Counted from the first letter of the stretch, positions 24,933 through 37,952 are shown. The stretch: DNA of 64,000 nucleotides from Dermatophagoides farinae (GCF_024713945.1 NC_134681.1:4255501-4319500), one strand, 5' to 3'. Program-made: numbers and translations. Notes: generated by a model not told the origin, from the sequence alone.

Positions 24933-27458
24933 TTGTAGTGAACTATATATCGAATGTGTTTCGTAGAATCTGAAAACCGATTCAATAGAATTATGTTTAA
25001 TCCATATATTTAAATGACGATGACAAGTTGAAATATGTTGACATTTTTTTTTTCAAAAGTCAGCAGATTTGTTCAATATAATAATAATAATAAACCTCTA
25101 AAGCTGAACAATTTTTTTCTTTTTATTTCTGTTGAATTATTATTAATATATAACTTTAAGGATAAAATAGTGAATACAGTAATCGGATTATCACCTAAAG
25201 ATAAATGAAACAAAAATGACAATTCAGATAATAATGATAATAATAAGCTATATATATATGTGTGCGTAGGCAATTCTCTACATAATCGTTAGCTGTCGTC
25301 ATTAATGATGATGATGATGATGATGATGGTAATTATTATTCAATTCAATTGAAATAATGACAAATTCTTTCACTATGTGTACGAGTGTGCTAGTGTTGGC
25401 AGATAATGATGGAAAAAAAACAATCAGCGATCAAGAAATTTTCATTTTTTATTTATGAATCATTTTGTTCATTCATTTGTTTTTTTTTGTTTTTCACTTT
25501 TCATTAACTGAAAAAAAAGGAAAAATGGAATGGACAACACACACATGAGAATATTCGACCATGAAGCTAATAATAATAAAGCTCATGATGATGATGACGA
25601 TAAAGAAAAACGTCAACAGCAACGATGACAATTCACATGAATTAGATTAGAATAAATAAATAATTTTTGATTCAATCGGAATAAATGAATGAATTACAAC
25701 AAAAACAACAACAACAACAACAACAACGAAGAAAATTTTTTCTCCATTGTCATCGACATGAATTTATCATTATCATTATCATTATGAGCGAAAAGAAAAT
25801 ATGAATAAATCTTATCACTACTCACCAATGAATGAATGAATGAATGAATGAAAGAATTCAAAAATGATAAAAATTCAATCACAAAATAGTTTTGTTTGTT
25901 TGCTTTTTCTCTTTCTCTCTCTCTCTCTCTCTCTGAACAGGGGAAAAAAATTCCAATCATCATCATCATCGAACAAACATAAAAAATCAGATATATTTTT
26001 TTTGTTCCCATTTGAGAATTACCGGTTGATTTGATTATCATTTGGCATATCATAGCTGAACAACAACGACGAAAATATTTCATCAAATGAGAAAAAAAAT
26101 TGAATAAGTGCATACTCATTTATTCATTCACATCTTGATTTCTTCATTAAAAGTGATTGGAAATAGAGAGTGGGAGAGTGGGAGAGTGGGAGAGAGAGAG
26201 AGAAACAGAGTAGACACAACACTGTATGCAAATCAAACAGAAACAGAATAAAAAATGAGTTCCAGAATAAAAAAAAAAAACAAATTTATTCTTACATTTT
26301 TCTGTGTGTTTGTGTGTGTGTGTTTGGAACACATTATATTTCAACAGTGGTAATATGGTTCATGATGATTTTTTTTTGCCACCACTAGTCGGTCCAGCTT
26401 CTTCTTTGAAATAGAAGAAACAAGATTTGTACAAACGGAAAAAAAATCGAAAGAACAAAAAAAATTCAATGATTAAAAACAAAAAAAGAAAAAACTGCTT
26501 ATGATGATGATGATGGAATTACATTGTAATCGAGATTAAATGGATTGGATGTAATGAACTATCGTATAATGATGAATTGGAAAAAAAATCGAAATACAAA
26601 AAAAAAACACAACACAACACAAACATTCATGATGAATAGAGAACTTAGTCTAACTGTTTTTTTCTTCTGGTGAACACACACACACACACACAAAAAAAAT
26701 GATACCAAATATGAAAATGAATTGTGCCCGTTTCAAAAATACAGGAATACTAGAAAGACGGGAATAATAATAATAATACAAAAAAAACTATTCAACAAAA
26801 CGTAGAAGAATATCTTTATGGTAATGGGTCTAGTGGTGTTGTTGTTGTTGGTGGTGGTGGTGGTGGTGGTGAGAATAGGATCCATACACACACACACACA
26901 CAGACAGGCAGATAGAAATTGAAGAAAAGATAAAAAAAACCCTGAAAAAAAAGAATCCGACAAAACACATACAAACAAAACATATATACATGAATATGAA
27001 AATAGGCAAAGAAGAATAATAAATAAACGATAACGATAGAGAATGAAACCAGAAATTCTTTCACATGCTCAACCAAAAAATTTCCTGGATCGATGCATAT
27101 ATATGTGTGTGTGTGTGTGTGATGTATGTGATATATAATAGTAATTGGATCACCAAAATAAGTGAACCGATTGTACAACAACAACAACATCAACAACAAC
27201 AATAACAACAACAAAAAAACTTATTTGGAAATTAAAAACAGCGCAAGCGTATATATTTTGTATTTGTCTTTTTAGATGATGATGATGATGATGATGGTCC
27301 TAGGGATATCCAGAATCTTTTTTTTTTTTTTTGGTTCTCTACAGCTATTTCTCGATTATTTTTTTTCTCTTTTTCTGTTTTTTTTTGTACTACTTTTGAC
27401 TATAACTGGTTTTCTTTTGCTGTTTGGACCTTTTATTTGATTGGATTGTGTGCCATTG

Positions 27459-27461
<3 letters not shown>

Positions 27462-27490
<29 letters not shown>
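27462..27490. repeat. (TG)n microsatellite
   Basis: An uninterrupted TG array of 29 bases lies in the gene-free region between the PDZ-PH and EEA1-like genes. Confidence 0.95.
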
Positions 27491-27493
<3 letters not shown>

Positions 27494-28779
27494 ATGGTCT
27501 TTGGAACCAAGCATCAACATTTTCATTATTAAATGTTGAATGTGGAAGAAAGCAAAGTAAAAAAACTAACGTATCGCTTTTTTTTATTTTTTTTTTTGTT
27601 CATGTATCATACAGGCGCGGTATGAAGCAGAATTTTTTTCTTTCTTTCTTCAAAAGTTCCAGACAAAAAAAAAAAAAGAATGGTAGATGTTCAAACATTT
27701 ACCACCACGACGGCAGCCAATATAACTACTATCATCTTGTTAATGCATCTACACAAACATACATACACGCCCACTGATGTATCGGTATTTCAATTTGGCC
27801 AGAATGTACATATATATGTCACACACACACACAGAAAACTAAGACCCAGAAAGAATCAAAATCTATTCATCCGAATGAATCAAATAGATGGGAAAAAAAT
27901 GAAAATAAGATAGACAAGAAACAAAAAAAAAGAAAAAAAGAAAAACAATCAGAATATCATAAGTACAATGAAAAAAAAGGACGTCTGGTTGGCCATTTTT
28001 ATTCTGTCTTTTTTTTTCTTTTCTGGCTACAGAATAAGATTTTTATTCTTCATTTTTTTTATTTTGTCTATTTATTCATAAAGTCTGAAACATAGTAATT
28101 ATTAATATCATCATCATCCTTATTATATGCTGGACCATTTTTACTATAAGAAAAAGCCTGTTGTGTACAAATTCTGGTGTGGCATTTCATTTCAATGATA
28201 CTAATGAATTGATGAAATGAAAAAAAATTTTTTTTTTTTTTGTTTCGCTGACATGAAAGTAATTGTCATTTGATTCTTGACTCGATTTGAATTTGAAGTG
28301 AATTATCAAGAGCATCAAGAAAAAAGACTTTTTAAACATTCTTATGATTGATATATACAAATTGTTGTTGTTGTTGGTGAAAAAGTGTATGCAAAAATAA
28401 CAACAACAACAAAGGAACGGATGAAAAGAAAAAAAACAGCTTGAATCTTGAACAAATTCATTCATTCATTCATAATAACGTAGGCGTTCATAATTTTTTT
28501 TTTCTTCACAATTTTCTATTAGATTGATAGAATCAAATGAATCCACCGTTGAAAGGGTGAATAGAACACTTGAAAAAAAATTTGATGATGAAACCTGATA
28601 TAACACCGGGAATTTTCACATCAATCTTGTTGGTGATGATGGTGATGATGATGAACAAACAAACAAACAAATCATCATCAAATCATCTTTAGATAAAGAG
28701 CAAATATTTCAAAGATTATACTTAGTAAGCCGCACACACCATGGGAATTGTAGTTCATCAGGGATTGGTTCTTTTTAGC

Positions 28780-28803
28780 GGGAGGGGAGGAGGGGGTGGT
28801 GGG
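28780..28803 (+). other. G-quadruplex motif in an AT-rich context
   Basis: Four G runs (GGG, GGGG, GGGGG, GGG) are separated by loops of 1, 4 and 4 bases, which meets the standard G3+N1-7 quadruplex rule. It is the strongest G-rich patch in the window and sits where most sequence is A/T homopolymer. No gene adjoins it. Confidence 0.75.
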
Positions 28804-30766
28804 TTACGATAAGAATTTATTTTCATTCATTCACTCATACACTCGATTCTATGCTTTGTTATTCACACATTGTTGTTTTTTTTTTTTTTTTTTTTTGTTC
28901 ACTAGACTTTTTTTTTCTTCATATTCAGTTTGTTGTTGTTGTTGTTGTTGTTGCTGTTGTGAATGTTCATGTTTCACGAAACAAGAAAAGAAAATTCGTC
29001 GTCGTCGTCGCTGTCTATACAAACAAATTCATACGAAAACAGAATATTCTATTTTTTTATGGAAAATCATAGAAACAATCCAGTTTACAATATATACACT
29101 ATCTATCTGTCTATCTATCTGTCGTTTTATGTTACAATTTTGTGTATATATTGTGTGTTTGCAATTATGTATTTCGTTTTTTTTACATACACACTGTATA
29201 TTTATTTATGAAAATAAAACTATAGTTCATATCGATGATAATAATTGTATTACAAATTTGGACTTTTTTTCTTTTATATCTATATATATATACCGGAAAT
29301 TAAAACGGTAATAATCATGTCTTTGCATATTTGCGTGTGTTTTGCATTTTTTTTTCTTCTTCGATATCCGCTATACTGGATATACAATGATGAAACAATT
29401 TATGATGATAGTATGACAAAAAGAAAAAAAAAACTAAACAAGTAATGATCAGAATCTCATCATGAAAACAAAAACAAAAAAAAAACGAATCCATAGTAGA
29501 TTGACATGTTTATATTGGCAGAGAAAAAAAAATTCCAGACTTTTTCTTGTAGATAAATTTACTTTAAATGGAGAGAAAAAAAACCGAGAAATCATTTTCA
29601 TTAAATTCATATGAATCAAATCAAAAGAAAAAAAAACATTAAATACGAATCAATGAATGAAAGAAAAAAAATCAAGGTATTCAACCAATAATGTATTGAG
29701 AATCGACAACCATTCATCTTCATCGTAATCCTTTGAATGCATTTTGTTTGCGGCCAATTTGCGTGTGCTTTCAAATTGATCATGACAAACAAACAAAACA
29801 AAACAAAAAAAAATGAAAGTGATGATGAACTTTGATATTTGATAAATAATAGCCAATAATCGGGAAAAACGAAAAACGAAAAAAAAATCAATTTATTCAC
29901 CTGAATAAAAGAGAATCGATTATTTACCACCATTGTACGTTTGACTTTTTCACTTTCCTATCTTTGTCGTCGTCGTCGTCGTCATCGTCGTTGTTGGTAT
30001 CATATTTTCAATCATAGATTCAATCGGTTCTTTAGATTAATATCTTAACATAGTGGGTGTGTATATGAATTCAGCTTATGGTTTAGATTTATAATGATCA
30101 TCATCATCGTCGTCGTCATCGTCGTCGTCGTCATCGGTTAATTTCGAACCAAACCCCGAATTCATCATTTTAGCAATCAAAAAGTCATAGATAGAAAACA
30201 AAAATGGAATGAAAATAAAATTCTCCACCATAATAATAATAATAATGTACTCTGTTCCAAAATTTTATTTCCCTGATTTGACATTTAATACTTTTGTAAC
30301 AACAACAACAAAATAAAGTATTTCGATAAGAAAAATTCGCATTACAAAAAAAAACTCGTTTTATTGTAGCTAATTTTTTTTTTTTTTGGCGAATGAGATG
30401 AAACATATAACGAAATTTTAAATGAAAAAGAATTTTCTTTACATTTATATATAGAAAGAAAAACAAATATAAAAAAAAAATTGAACCCGAAAATATGGCT
30501 TGTTGTTGTTTGTGGATAATGCACACGTTTTCATTCAATCTAATCACAAATTCATCAATTTGTAATTGATCGTTGATTTTTTTTTCACCACCACCACCAC
30601 CATCATCATCGATTGAATCCAAATGAAATTTTTTTTTGTGAAATGTTTGTGTGTGTGTGTATACACACATTAACGGAATGGATTATGATTAATAAATAAA
30701 TGAATGAAAAGGGCATTATTAATGTTTTGTTTTTGTTTTGTTGATGAAAAATTTTTCATTTTCAAA

Positions 30767-33733
30767 TCAAGATTGATTAAGCTCCTGATAGCAATGATCA
30801 CAAACACGAACAGGTTTTGGATGTCCAGTCATCTGTGCTTGTTTTGATGAACATTCATTACAGAATATATTGCCACAGCTACGACAATGATGCTATAATA
30901 ATAGCAAAAAAAAAACCAAAAAAGAAAAAATTTTTAAAATTCAACAAAAAAAAATAATAAAAAATAATAATTACCTTTCGTATGACAGTCGTAAATAGTT
31001 TTTGACATTTATCATTCTGACATTTATCCACCATACGATCATCGGTCCATGATCGTCGTAATTTATTATTCGCTTCATCTAAACGTATCTGTAATGTTTG
31101 ATTCTGTTCACCTAATTCTTGTACTGCTTTAGAATTTTCTTCATATTTTTTAACAATTTGTTTCATTTCAACTATTGTCGCCTCAAGCTGTTCTTCGGCC
31201 GTTGCACAACGTTCCAATAGTGCTCGTTTCTCTTCCATAAATGTTGACAATTCAATTTCTAGTTTCAATTTTTCTCCTACAATAATAATAAATGATGAAT
31301 TGAAACAAATAGATGATTATTGTCATTATACCAACCTAATACTTGATCATGATATTTTTGTACATTATCAAATCGAGCACGTTCCTTTTCAATTTCGGCC
31401 AATAAACTTTGTTTAGTTTGCTGTAATCGTTCAATTAATTTTTGATTTTCCTGTTCTTTTGTACGCAAAGCAAACAAATCATTTTTAGTTGATTCAACCA
31501 GCGATTTCAACGATGATTGCGATTTGATCATTTTTTCCAATTCATTCTGCTTATTAGGCAATATTATTTTAGTTATTTCATGATTTTCACTTTTTAATGA
31601 TTCCAATTGTTTGGTTAAGGCATCAATTTTATCCGAATAATGATTCTAATTGAATTAGCGATTCAGTGAAAAAGAGAGAAAAAACCATTAAAACAAATTA
31701 CTTACTTTAATAGTGACAAACAATATAGTGAAATCATTTTCCAATAATTCTACACTTGTTTTCATTTCAGGAATTGTTATATCTTTAAGATTTTCACTCA
31801 AATCTTTACAGGAATTCTGTAACCAATTCAATGATGATTTTATTGTCAAACATTTATCCTGGACAGCATATCGTATTTTCTGCATATCAGAACTAATTTT
31901 CTTCAATGATTGAATTTGATTATCGGATTTTTGTTGATATTCATCACGTTGTTTGTTCATCATTGATTTCAATTCCTCAACATTCATTTCAAGTGTTGAT
32001 TTCGTATCCATTAATGTATGTATCATTTGTTCATGTTCATTTGTTTGCTGTTGTGATTTTTTCAATTTTTCAAGTACCTTTTGATATTTTTCATTCAATT
32101 TCAATTGTTCTTGTTCATTATGATTGATTTGCGATTCAAGTTGATAATTTTTTTCATTTAATTGACAATTCTTTCCTTCAAGATGTTGAATTTTTAAACT
32201 AATTTCATCCTTTTCCTTGATTAATAGATGAATTTGTTGATTTTTCCATTCCATTAATTCGTTGTTACGTTTAGATTCATCATGAACAAATTGATTGATT
32301 TGTTGATTTGCATTATCGATATATTTATGCGTTTGTTCCAATATTGTGCGCATTTGTTTCGTCGTATTCTGTTCGGCACGTAACAATGATCGTACCGTTT
32401 CAATTCTAGTACGACATATGTTTTGATATTTTAATTTATCACTTTTTAGCTGTTTAATTGTGTTTCGATGATCATTCAATTCTTCTTTTCGTAGCTGCTC
32501 AATTTTTTCCAATTGTTTTCCATATTCAGATGAATCAGAATTTTTTATTTGTAAACATTTTATATGCCGTTCTGAATCTTCATTCTGCTTCTTGATTGAA
32601 TCCATTTCTAATTGTAATTGTTGTAATTTATTCATCAATTCAGTTTTTTCATTGGTCATCACCGATAATGAATCCGATGTTTTACTAGTCATGTCCAATA
32701 AAATTTTTCTATTTGAATCACATTCATTTTGAAGTTTTTGGCACAATTTTTCTTGTTGCATTTTTTCATCGGTTATTTTCTTCAATTGATCTTTATAACG
32801 TTGCTGTTCAGTACGAAGGTTTTCATTTTCATTTCTCAATCGATTCATTTCATCATCTTTGTTGGCTGTTCGATCTTTGTATGTATTTAGATTTTCCAAT
32901 ACGGTTTTCTCTCGTTGAAATGCTTCATTTAATTGTGTTACAAGTAATTGTTTTTCTTGTTGAAAATCTCTATCCAAACGATTGATTTGTTCATCTTTTT
33001 TTGCTAATGAATCTCGTAATAATGAAAGTTCATTTAGTAACAAATCTTTTGTCTCTTCTAATGCTTTTTGTTGCCGTTGTAGTAGATCAAATTCTTCCAT
33101 TGTAAACATTTTTTCCATATCTTGTTGGCGATTATTTGTACTATTAAAGGCAGATTTCAATACTTGTGAAAATGAATCAGTTAATTGTTTTGTAGTTGAT
33201 TGATCTAATTGTGCGATTAATGGTTCATCTGATTTTTGTGATTTTTCTTTATGATATTTGTCCACATGTTGATTTAATTCATATTCATTTGTAAAACGCA
33301 TTCGACAATGATTACAATTGACAAAAGAAAGATTCTGATCACCAAATGTTGAATGTTCAGAACTAAAATGTTCAGTCAATATTTCAGCATTTGGAAATGC
33401 AGCAAAACATTGTGGACATAGAAAACCTTCAGCTTCGGTTGCCAATGATGATGATGATGTTGATAGCATTTCATTACCATTTATCGATGATGCTATACTT
33501 AGACTTCTTTCCTAATTTTTTTTTCAATAATACAAAAAAATGGGAGTATTTAACCATTCAGAAAACAAAAATACCAAACAACATACCTTTTCATCTAACG
33601 ATGGATTTATCAGATCACTTTCAGATGAATTAATTGAACTGTTTGTATTATTCAATACTGAATTGATCAATTGTTCACCTGTTCGATTGATTCCACTGAA
33701 TAAACTTTTCAATTTATTTGTATTTTTTGCCAT
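30767..33733 (-). CDS. EEA1-like early endosome tether (C2H2 fingers, coiled coil, FYVE)
   Basis: Five minus-strand exons, 33733-33587, 33511-31706, 31645-31336, 31276-30975 and 30892-30767, join in frame to 896 residues. The ATG at 33733 opens [14 protein letters not shown]; upstream frame has only a TTG. Residues 78-102 ([12 protein letters not shown]...H-x4-H) match the N-terminal Rab5-binding zinc finger of EEA1. A second C2H2 finger follows (about 115-136), which I do not recall in human EEA1. Residues 165-825 are heptad-rich coiled coil. The C-terminal FYVE domain (831-896) has [20 protein letters not shown] and RVCDHC, the PtdIns3P-binding signature. EEA1 bridges Rab5 and PtdIns3P membranes and drives homotypic endosome fusion through SNAREs. 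At 896 residues the protein is much shorter than human EEA1 (1,411), mainly through a shorter coil. The first FYVE zinc pair is C-x4-C instead of C-x2-C. The family call is strong. Confidence 0.9.
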
Positions 33734-34892
33734 TTTTATTTTGATTGATTGATTGAATTTGCCGATCAATCAATTATACAATTAATAACGAAAAAATCAT
33801 GTCCACCCAGTAATACGATGTGTTGAGCATTGAATTTTTGTGATTTTTTTTTTATTTCGAAATTTTAGTAAAGAATGAAAATTATGATTATTCACGAATG
33901 ATGATGATGATGATGATGATGGCTCAATTTCGGTTTGTTTTTATTTTTTCAATATTCCATAATATCGATTGTATCGCGATAGTTCTGTTTTTTTCAAAAT
34001 GTTTATTGTAAAAAAAAAAACAAAATTCTTCAAACAAACAAAAAAATGAATAGGTCCATTCTATATTGATACTGTTTTCATTATCATTAATTCCAATTTT
34101 TCTTGGAAATTCAATGAAAAAAAAAATTTTTCCCCAAAAATTTAATTAAACTGTGCCATATTGAACAAAAATAAAAACAAAAATTCTTTGCAAAAATCTT
34201 ATGACATTGTCATTTTTTTTAATCATATTTTGAGCATGTGCCATGTGTATGTTTGATCTGTCCAGGAACAACAACAACAACAACAACAATAAAAAAAGGA
34301 TTAGAATAACACACACACACATACATCAAGGATGTTTTATTTTATTTGTCATTGATGAAAATTTTCCATTCAATCCATATTAACTATATGTGTGTATATT
34401 CAAGGCTAACGATTTTTTTCTCTCTCTCTCTCTCTCTCTCTTTATTGCATTATAAAAATTATATATATTTAACTGGGTCTCACATGTGATATTGAAACTT
34501 AATTGTTTGTTTGGTTTGGTTTGGTTTGGGTACAAAATATAAATAGAACAAAGAAAAAAAGAAAATGTCACCGAAATTCAGGAAAAACTATTACGAATAA
34601 AATGATAATAAAAGAAGAAATAAATAATAATAAAAAAAAATAAGGGCATCAGGTCGCCGTTATTATTATCATCATCATCATTGGGTATTGTTTACCGAAT
34701 ACCCTAAAATCGGTAAAAGAAGCAGTAGCAGCAGTAGCAGCAGTAGTAGTGTTGAATTCAATTCCTGTACACAAAATTCTACACGCACACACACATGCAC
34801 ATATTCGGGGATAGAAATTTCTAGAATACAGAAAAAAAAATAGTTTCCATTGATGATGAAGAAAACCCAAAATGCCGTATGCCGTATTTAAT
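33734..34892. other. 5' flank of the EEA1-like gene; no coding signal
   Basis: This stretch lies between the start of the EEA1-like gene on the minus strand and an orphan plus-strand promoter. It contains (ATG)n near 33900-33921, (CT)n near 34421-34441 and (CAG/TAG)n near 34721-34748. I see no exon. The EEA1-like promoter must lie in its left part. Confidence 0.5.
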
Positions 34893-34925
34893 TATATATA
34901 TAGAATTTTCATTTCTCTTCAGTTA
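34893..34925 (+). promoter_or_regulatory. Orphan core promoter: TATA plus CAGTT initiator
   Basis: TATATATA at 34893-34900 is followed by CAGTT at 34920, which would put the start site at A34921, 28 bases from the TATA box. That is the textbook arthropod TATA/initiator spacing. An ATG follows at 34981 and opens a 91-codon frame (MRNSVVAAINVV, an Asp run, then Phe-rich) that does not look coding throughout. The promoter may serve the possible exons at 35.4-36.1 kb, or an unannotated transcript. Confidence 0.4.
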
Positions 34926-35446
34926 TACATCATTATTCGATATTCTACTACTATATTTATTCAAATAAGAATAATATATCATGCGCAATTCTGTTGTTGC
35001 TGCTATTAATGTTGTTGATGATGATGATGATGATGACGACATAGATCACGGAATACTACAGTGGTTTTCAATTGTTTTTTTTTATTTTGTTTTGTTTTGT
35101 TTTGCCAATACAACCAACAACGATAATAATAATAAAAGTAAAAAAAAACCAGAATTTTCAATAAAGACGGCAATGACGAATTTCTCATTAAGTTTTTTTT
35201 TTGTTTCACTACCCATTTGGTCTTTTTTTTTTAATTTTGATAGATTAAAATCATAAATAAAATTTTTTCGATTTTTTCTCTTATTTTCTCATGTTCATTA
35301 TGTTGTTATGTTATGATTATGATTTTATCATTAAAAACAATTGAATATCAATCGACAGTGATCAATTGAATTGTTTTGAAATCGAATCTATATATAAATA
35401 ATAAATTGAATTATTATATTTACATCCACAATTCAATCTACAGTAA

Positions 35447-35702
35447 TCAAATGAACATCATCATCATCATCATTGTCAACAAAAACAACATTCATTGACA
35501 TTAGCATCAATTTCATTGAAAAAGAAAAATCTGTATGAACCACAGCATCTACCATTGCTTAATGAATTGTTATTATCATCATCATCATCATTCACAACGA
35601 ATTCATATGAATTGAATCGTAAAAGGACACCAACACAACCAAAAAAAGCGGAACAAAATCTCTTGTTTTTTTTTATTATTTTCATCATTTATCAATTCTA
35701 AT
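35447..35702 (+). other. Possible coding exon, unassembled
   Basis: One frame is open from 35447 to a TAA ending at 35702. It reads a His run, then LTLASISLKKKNLYEPQHL, PLLNELLLSSSSSFTTNSYE and LNRKRTPTQPKKAE. Codon choice (TCA, CCA, TTG, CAT) resembles the neighbouring genes. No in-frame ATG exists, an in-frame TAA lies at 35444 just before it, and no clean acceptor fits. A donor GTAAAA at 35621 could join it in frame to the Pro-rich stretch at 35801. It could be a real exon, a gene remnant or chance. Confidence 0.25.
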
Positions 35703-35772
35703 TTCATATTGAAGAATATTCTTCCAGATTTTTTTTTCAATATAAATAAAGTTTAATATAAAATTACCCTGC

Positions 35773-36123
35773 ATGTACCTGTTTTTAACGAAAATTGAAG
35801 GTCATCAGCCACCACCACCAGCACCACCACCACCACCGCCACCACCATCATTGCCACCATTACCATCGGGTTATTGGATTAAATCCATTATTGCTGAAGT
35901 TACGACCATTGCTAATTTAACATCACAATCAACACCGCCATCATCATCATCATATCGATATAATCATCCAATACATCATTGGTCATATGATCCATCTATT
36001 GATGTACCATTTTTATTGAATCTAAAAATTCAGATTCGACGAAGATCAAAAAAGAATACTAATCACGGAAACGATAAAAGCACAACAACTGTGCCGGCTA
36101 TTTATGAACTTAAACATAGCTGA
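35773..36123 (+). CDS. Possible small Pro-rich protein or terminal exon
   Basis: An ATG-started frame of 116 codons ends at 36121-36123. It begins MYLFLTKIEGHQ and continues with two long Pro runs. Then comes non-repetitive sequence of coding character: SGYWIKSIIAEVTTIANL, YRYNHPIHHWSYDPSIDVPF and NLKIQIRRRSKK. I know no family match. The non-repetitive half is a better coding candidate than the other short frames in the intergenic DNA. It may be the last exon of a gene starting near 34.9 or 35.4 kb, with acceptor AAG before 35801. Alternatively it stands alone. An AATAAA at 35744-35749 lies just upstream, which argues against simple continuity with the preceding stretch. Confidence 0.35.
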   Translation: MYLFLTKIEGHQPPPPAPPPPPPPPSLPPLPSGYWIKSIIAEVTTIANLTSQSTPPSSSSYRYNHPIHHWSYDPSIDVPFLLNLKIQIRRRSKKNTNHGNDKSTTTVPAIYELKHS

Positions 36124-37115
36124 GATTGGTTCAAGGAAGAATTGCTTAACCAGAAAATATTTAAAAAAAAGAAGTTTATTATCATTTCAATGTTATTCTT
36201 ATTGTGTGGTTTTTTTTCTAACCGATCCATAGTGTTCATTATTATTCCATTCAATTTGGTTGTTTATATTGTTATTATTTTTTTTGGCTTTCACCATTTC
36301 CCAGTATCTGGTAAGTGAATTTATGATTAATGATTTATGATTTATGATGATTTTTTTTTGGCCGTTGTTTTTTCTTTGTTTACATTTTTCACATTCAAAA
36401 ATCAATAATAATAATAATAATAATCATTAATCCATTTATTATTTTTATATATATATATATATGAAAATATTGATGATTATATTGAAATTGAGATTGTATG
36501 AATGCAAATACAATAATAATGATGATGAGGATGATGATAATATAAACGGAACAAACAAACAAACAAACAAACAGAAAAAAAGAGAAAGAGAAAGAAAAAA
36601 AACCGATTCCAATGAATTTTTATTATGAATAATGATGATGATGATGATGATGAATTTTGAATAAACATTTTGACAATAATTTTCATTATTACATGTGGAA
36701 ATTAAATCACAACAACACATCTGATCTGACAATGCAAAAAAAAACAAACAATAAAAATGAAAATAAAACGATTGTAGACAAAACGATTGACATTTCACTG
36801 TTCATTTTCTCTCTCTCTCTCTCTCTCTCTCTGGCTGATTTTCATTTGATTTGTATATAAAGCGAGTCAATTTGATCATGATTAATTAATTAATCAAAAT
36901 TACAAACACACGCACACACATATATCGTTATCGATCATATTGAAATGTTTGTTTTCATTTTTCATTTTTTTTTTTTTTTTTTGATTTAAAATGTGAAAAC
37001 ATTAAAATAACCCAAACAACAGGATCATCATTTTATCATCATCTTTATAAATATGACCTTTGATTTGTTTAAAAAAAAGAGAGAAATGCATTTGACTTGA
37101 ATATACAAAGATCAT

Positions 37116-37190
<75 letters not shown>

Positions 37191-37952
37191 GTTTTATTCT
37201 TGTGTCGGTTATAATAAGACAAACTTGCTTGCTTGTAAGTGTGAATAATAATGGTTTTGAATCACTTGTTGACTGCCTGAATGATTTCCTAAAAAAAAAG
37301 AAAAAATTTCTGACAATCTCCCTCTCCCTTTCTCTCACTCACACACACACACACACACTGGCTGGTGGTATGATCTTATACAAATTTTTTTTTCTTTTTT
37401 TTTGCATGATGATGAGAACAGTAGTTGCTCGATTATAATCGACTCTCGTTTCATTTGATTTAGGTTTCGAACCAAAAAAAAATTTTTTTTTTTTTGCTTT
37501 TTATCTTTACTATAAACGCACACACACACTCACACACACCCGAATACCATTATCATCATGATGATTTTCAATGATCAAAGCTTACTCAATGAATTACTTG
37601 CCGGCCATTTAACTGAAATATCAAAATTTTTTTTTTCTATTATCATTTATTGATTTTTGATCCCTACACAACATCACAATAATGATAATAATGTAGAGTA
37701 TAAAAGATTCAAACATTGCAATTTTTATTTCTTGTTTATAAAGTTCTAAACACAACATATAAACAACAAAATCAAAAGTTTTTCTTTTTAGTTTTTTTTT
37801 TTTTGGTTGGTAACCAACTTGTTGCTTTTGTAGTCAAATACAAATTTTTCTGCTTGAAAAATATATTAATTTCTTCTTCTTGTTTCTTTGAATGATTTCT
37901 AGAATTTTCATCATTAAAAAACATTCGTCATATTCGTTTTTTTTTCTTCTGT
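36124..37952. other. Intergenic with long CAT array
   Basis: No gene was seen. It holds AT repeats near 36446-36462, (CT)n near 36810-36832, a 74-base CAT/TCA array at 37117-37190, and (CA)n near 37340-37359. The right end contains the promoter region of the SAMDC gene. A 32-codon ATG frame at 37558 was judged too weak to call. Confidence 0.5.
37117..37190. repeat. (TCA)n trinucleotide array, about 24 units
   Basis: An uninterrupted array of TCA/CAT units spans 74 bases. The same triplet encodes the His and Ser runs in nearby proteins, and on the other strand Asp or Met runs, but here it is not in a supported gene. Confidence 0.95.

Larger units (their letters stand above)
23276..30766. other. 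7.5-kb gene-free stretch
   Basis: No exon with family resemblance or continuous coding character was found on either strand. The stretch is dense in microsatellites: GA/CT near 23677-23694, CA at 24901-24930, TG at 27462-27490 and GTT tracts. It also has A/T homopolymers, a long near-perfect hairpin at 24047-24138 and a G-rich quadruplex motif at 28780-28803. It holds the upstream region of the PDZ-PH gene and the 3' flank of the EEA1-like gene, so 5' UTR exons could be hidden here. Confidence 0.55.

Noticed and set aside
26816-27214. 132-codon minus-strand frame with poly-Leu and Pro runs
   Set aside because: Built from CAA, GGT and CA arrays; reads like simple repeats in translation and lacks any ordered segment.
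28796-29311. 171-codon plus-strand frame rich in Phe and Cys
   Set aside because: Cys and Phe come from TGT and TTT repeats; no signal of a conserved secreted Cys protein such as regular spacing or a clean signal peptide.
34981-35256. 91-codon frame after the orphan promoter (MRNSVVAAINVV)
   Set aside because: An Asp run and long Phe runs dominate and it crosses T homopolymers. Joining at the donor near 35138 to 35444 gives a stop at once.
37558-37656. 32-codon frame starting MMIFNDQSLLNELLAGHL
   Set aside because: Short, ends in a Phe run, has no promoter-spaced start or splice partner I can show; could be a micropeptide but the evidence is too thin.
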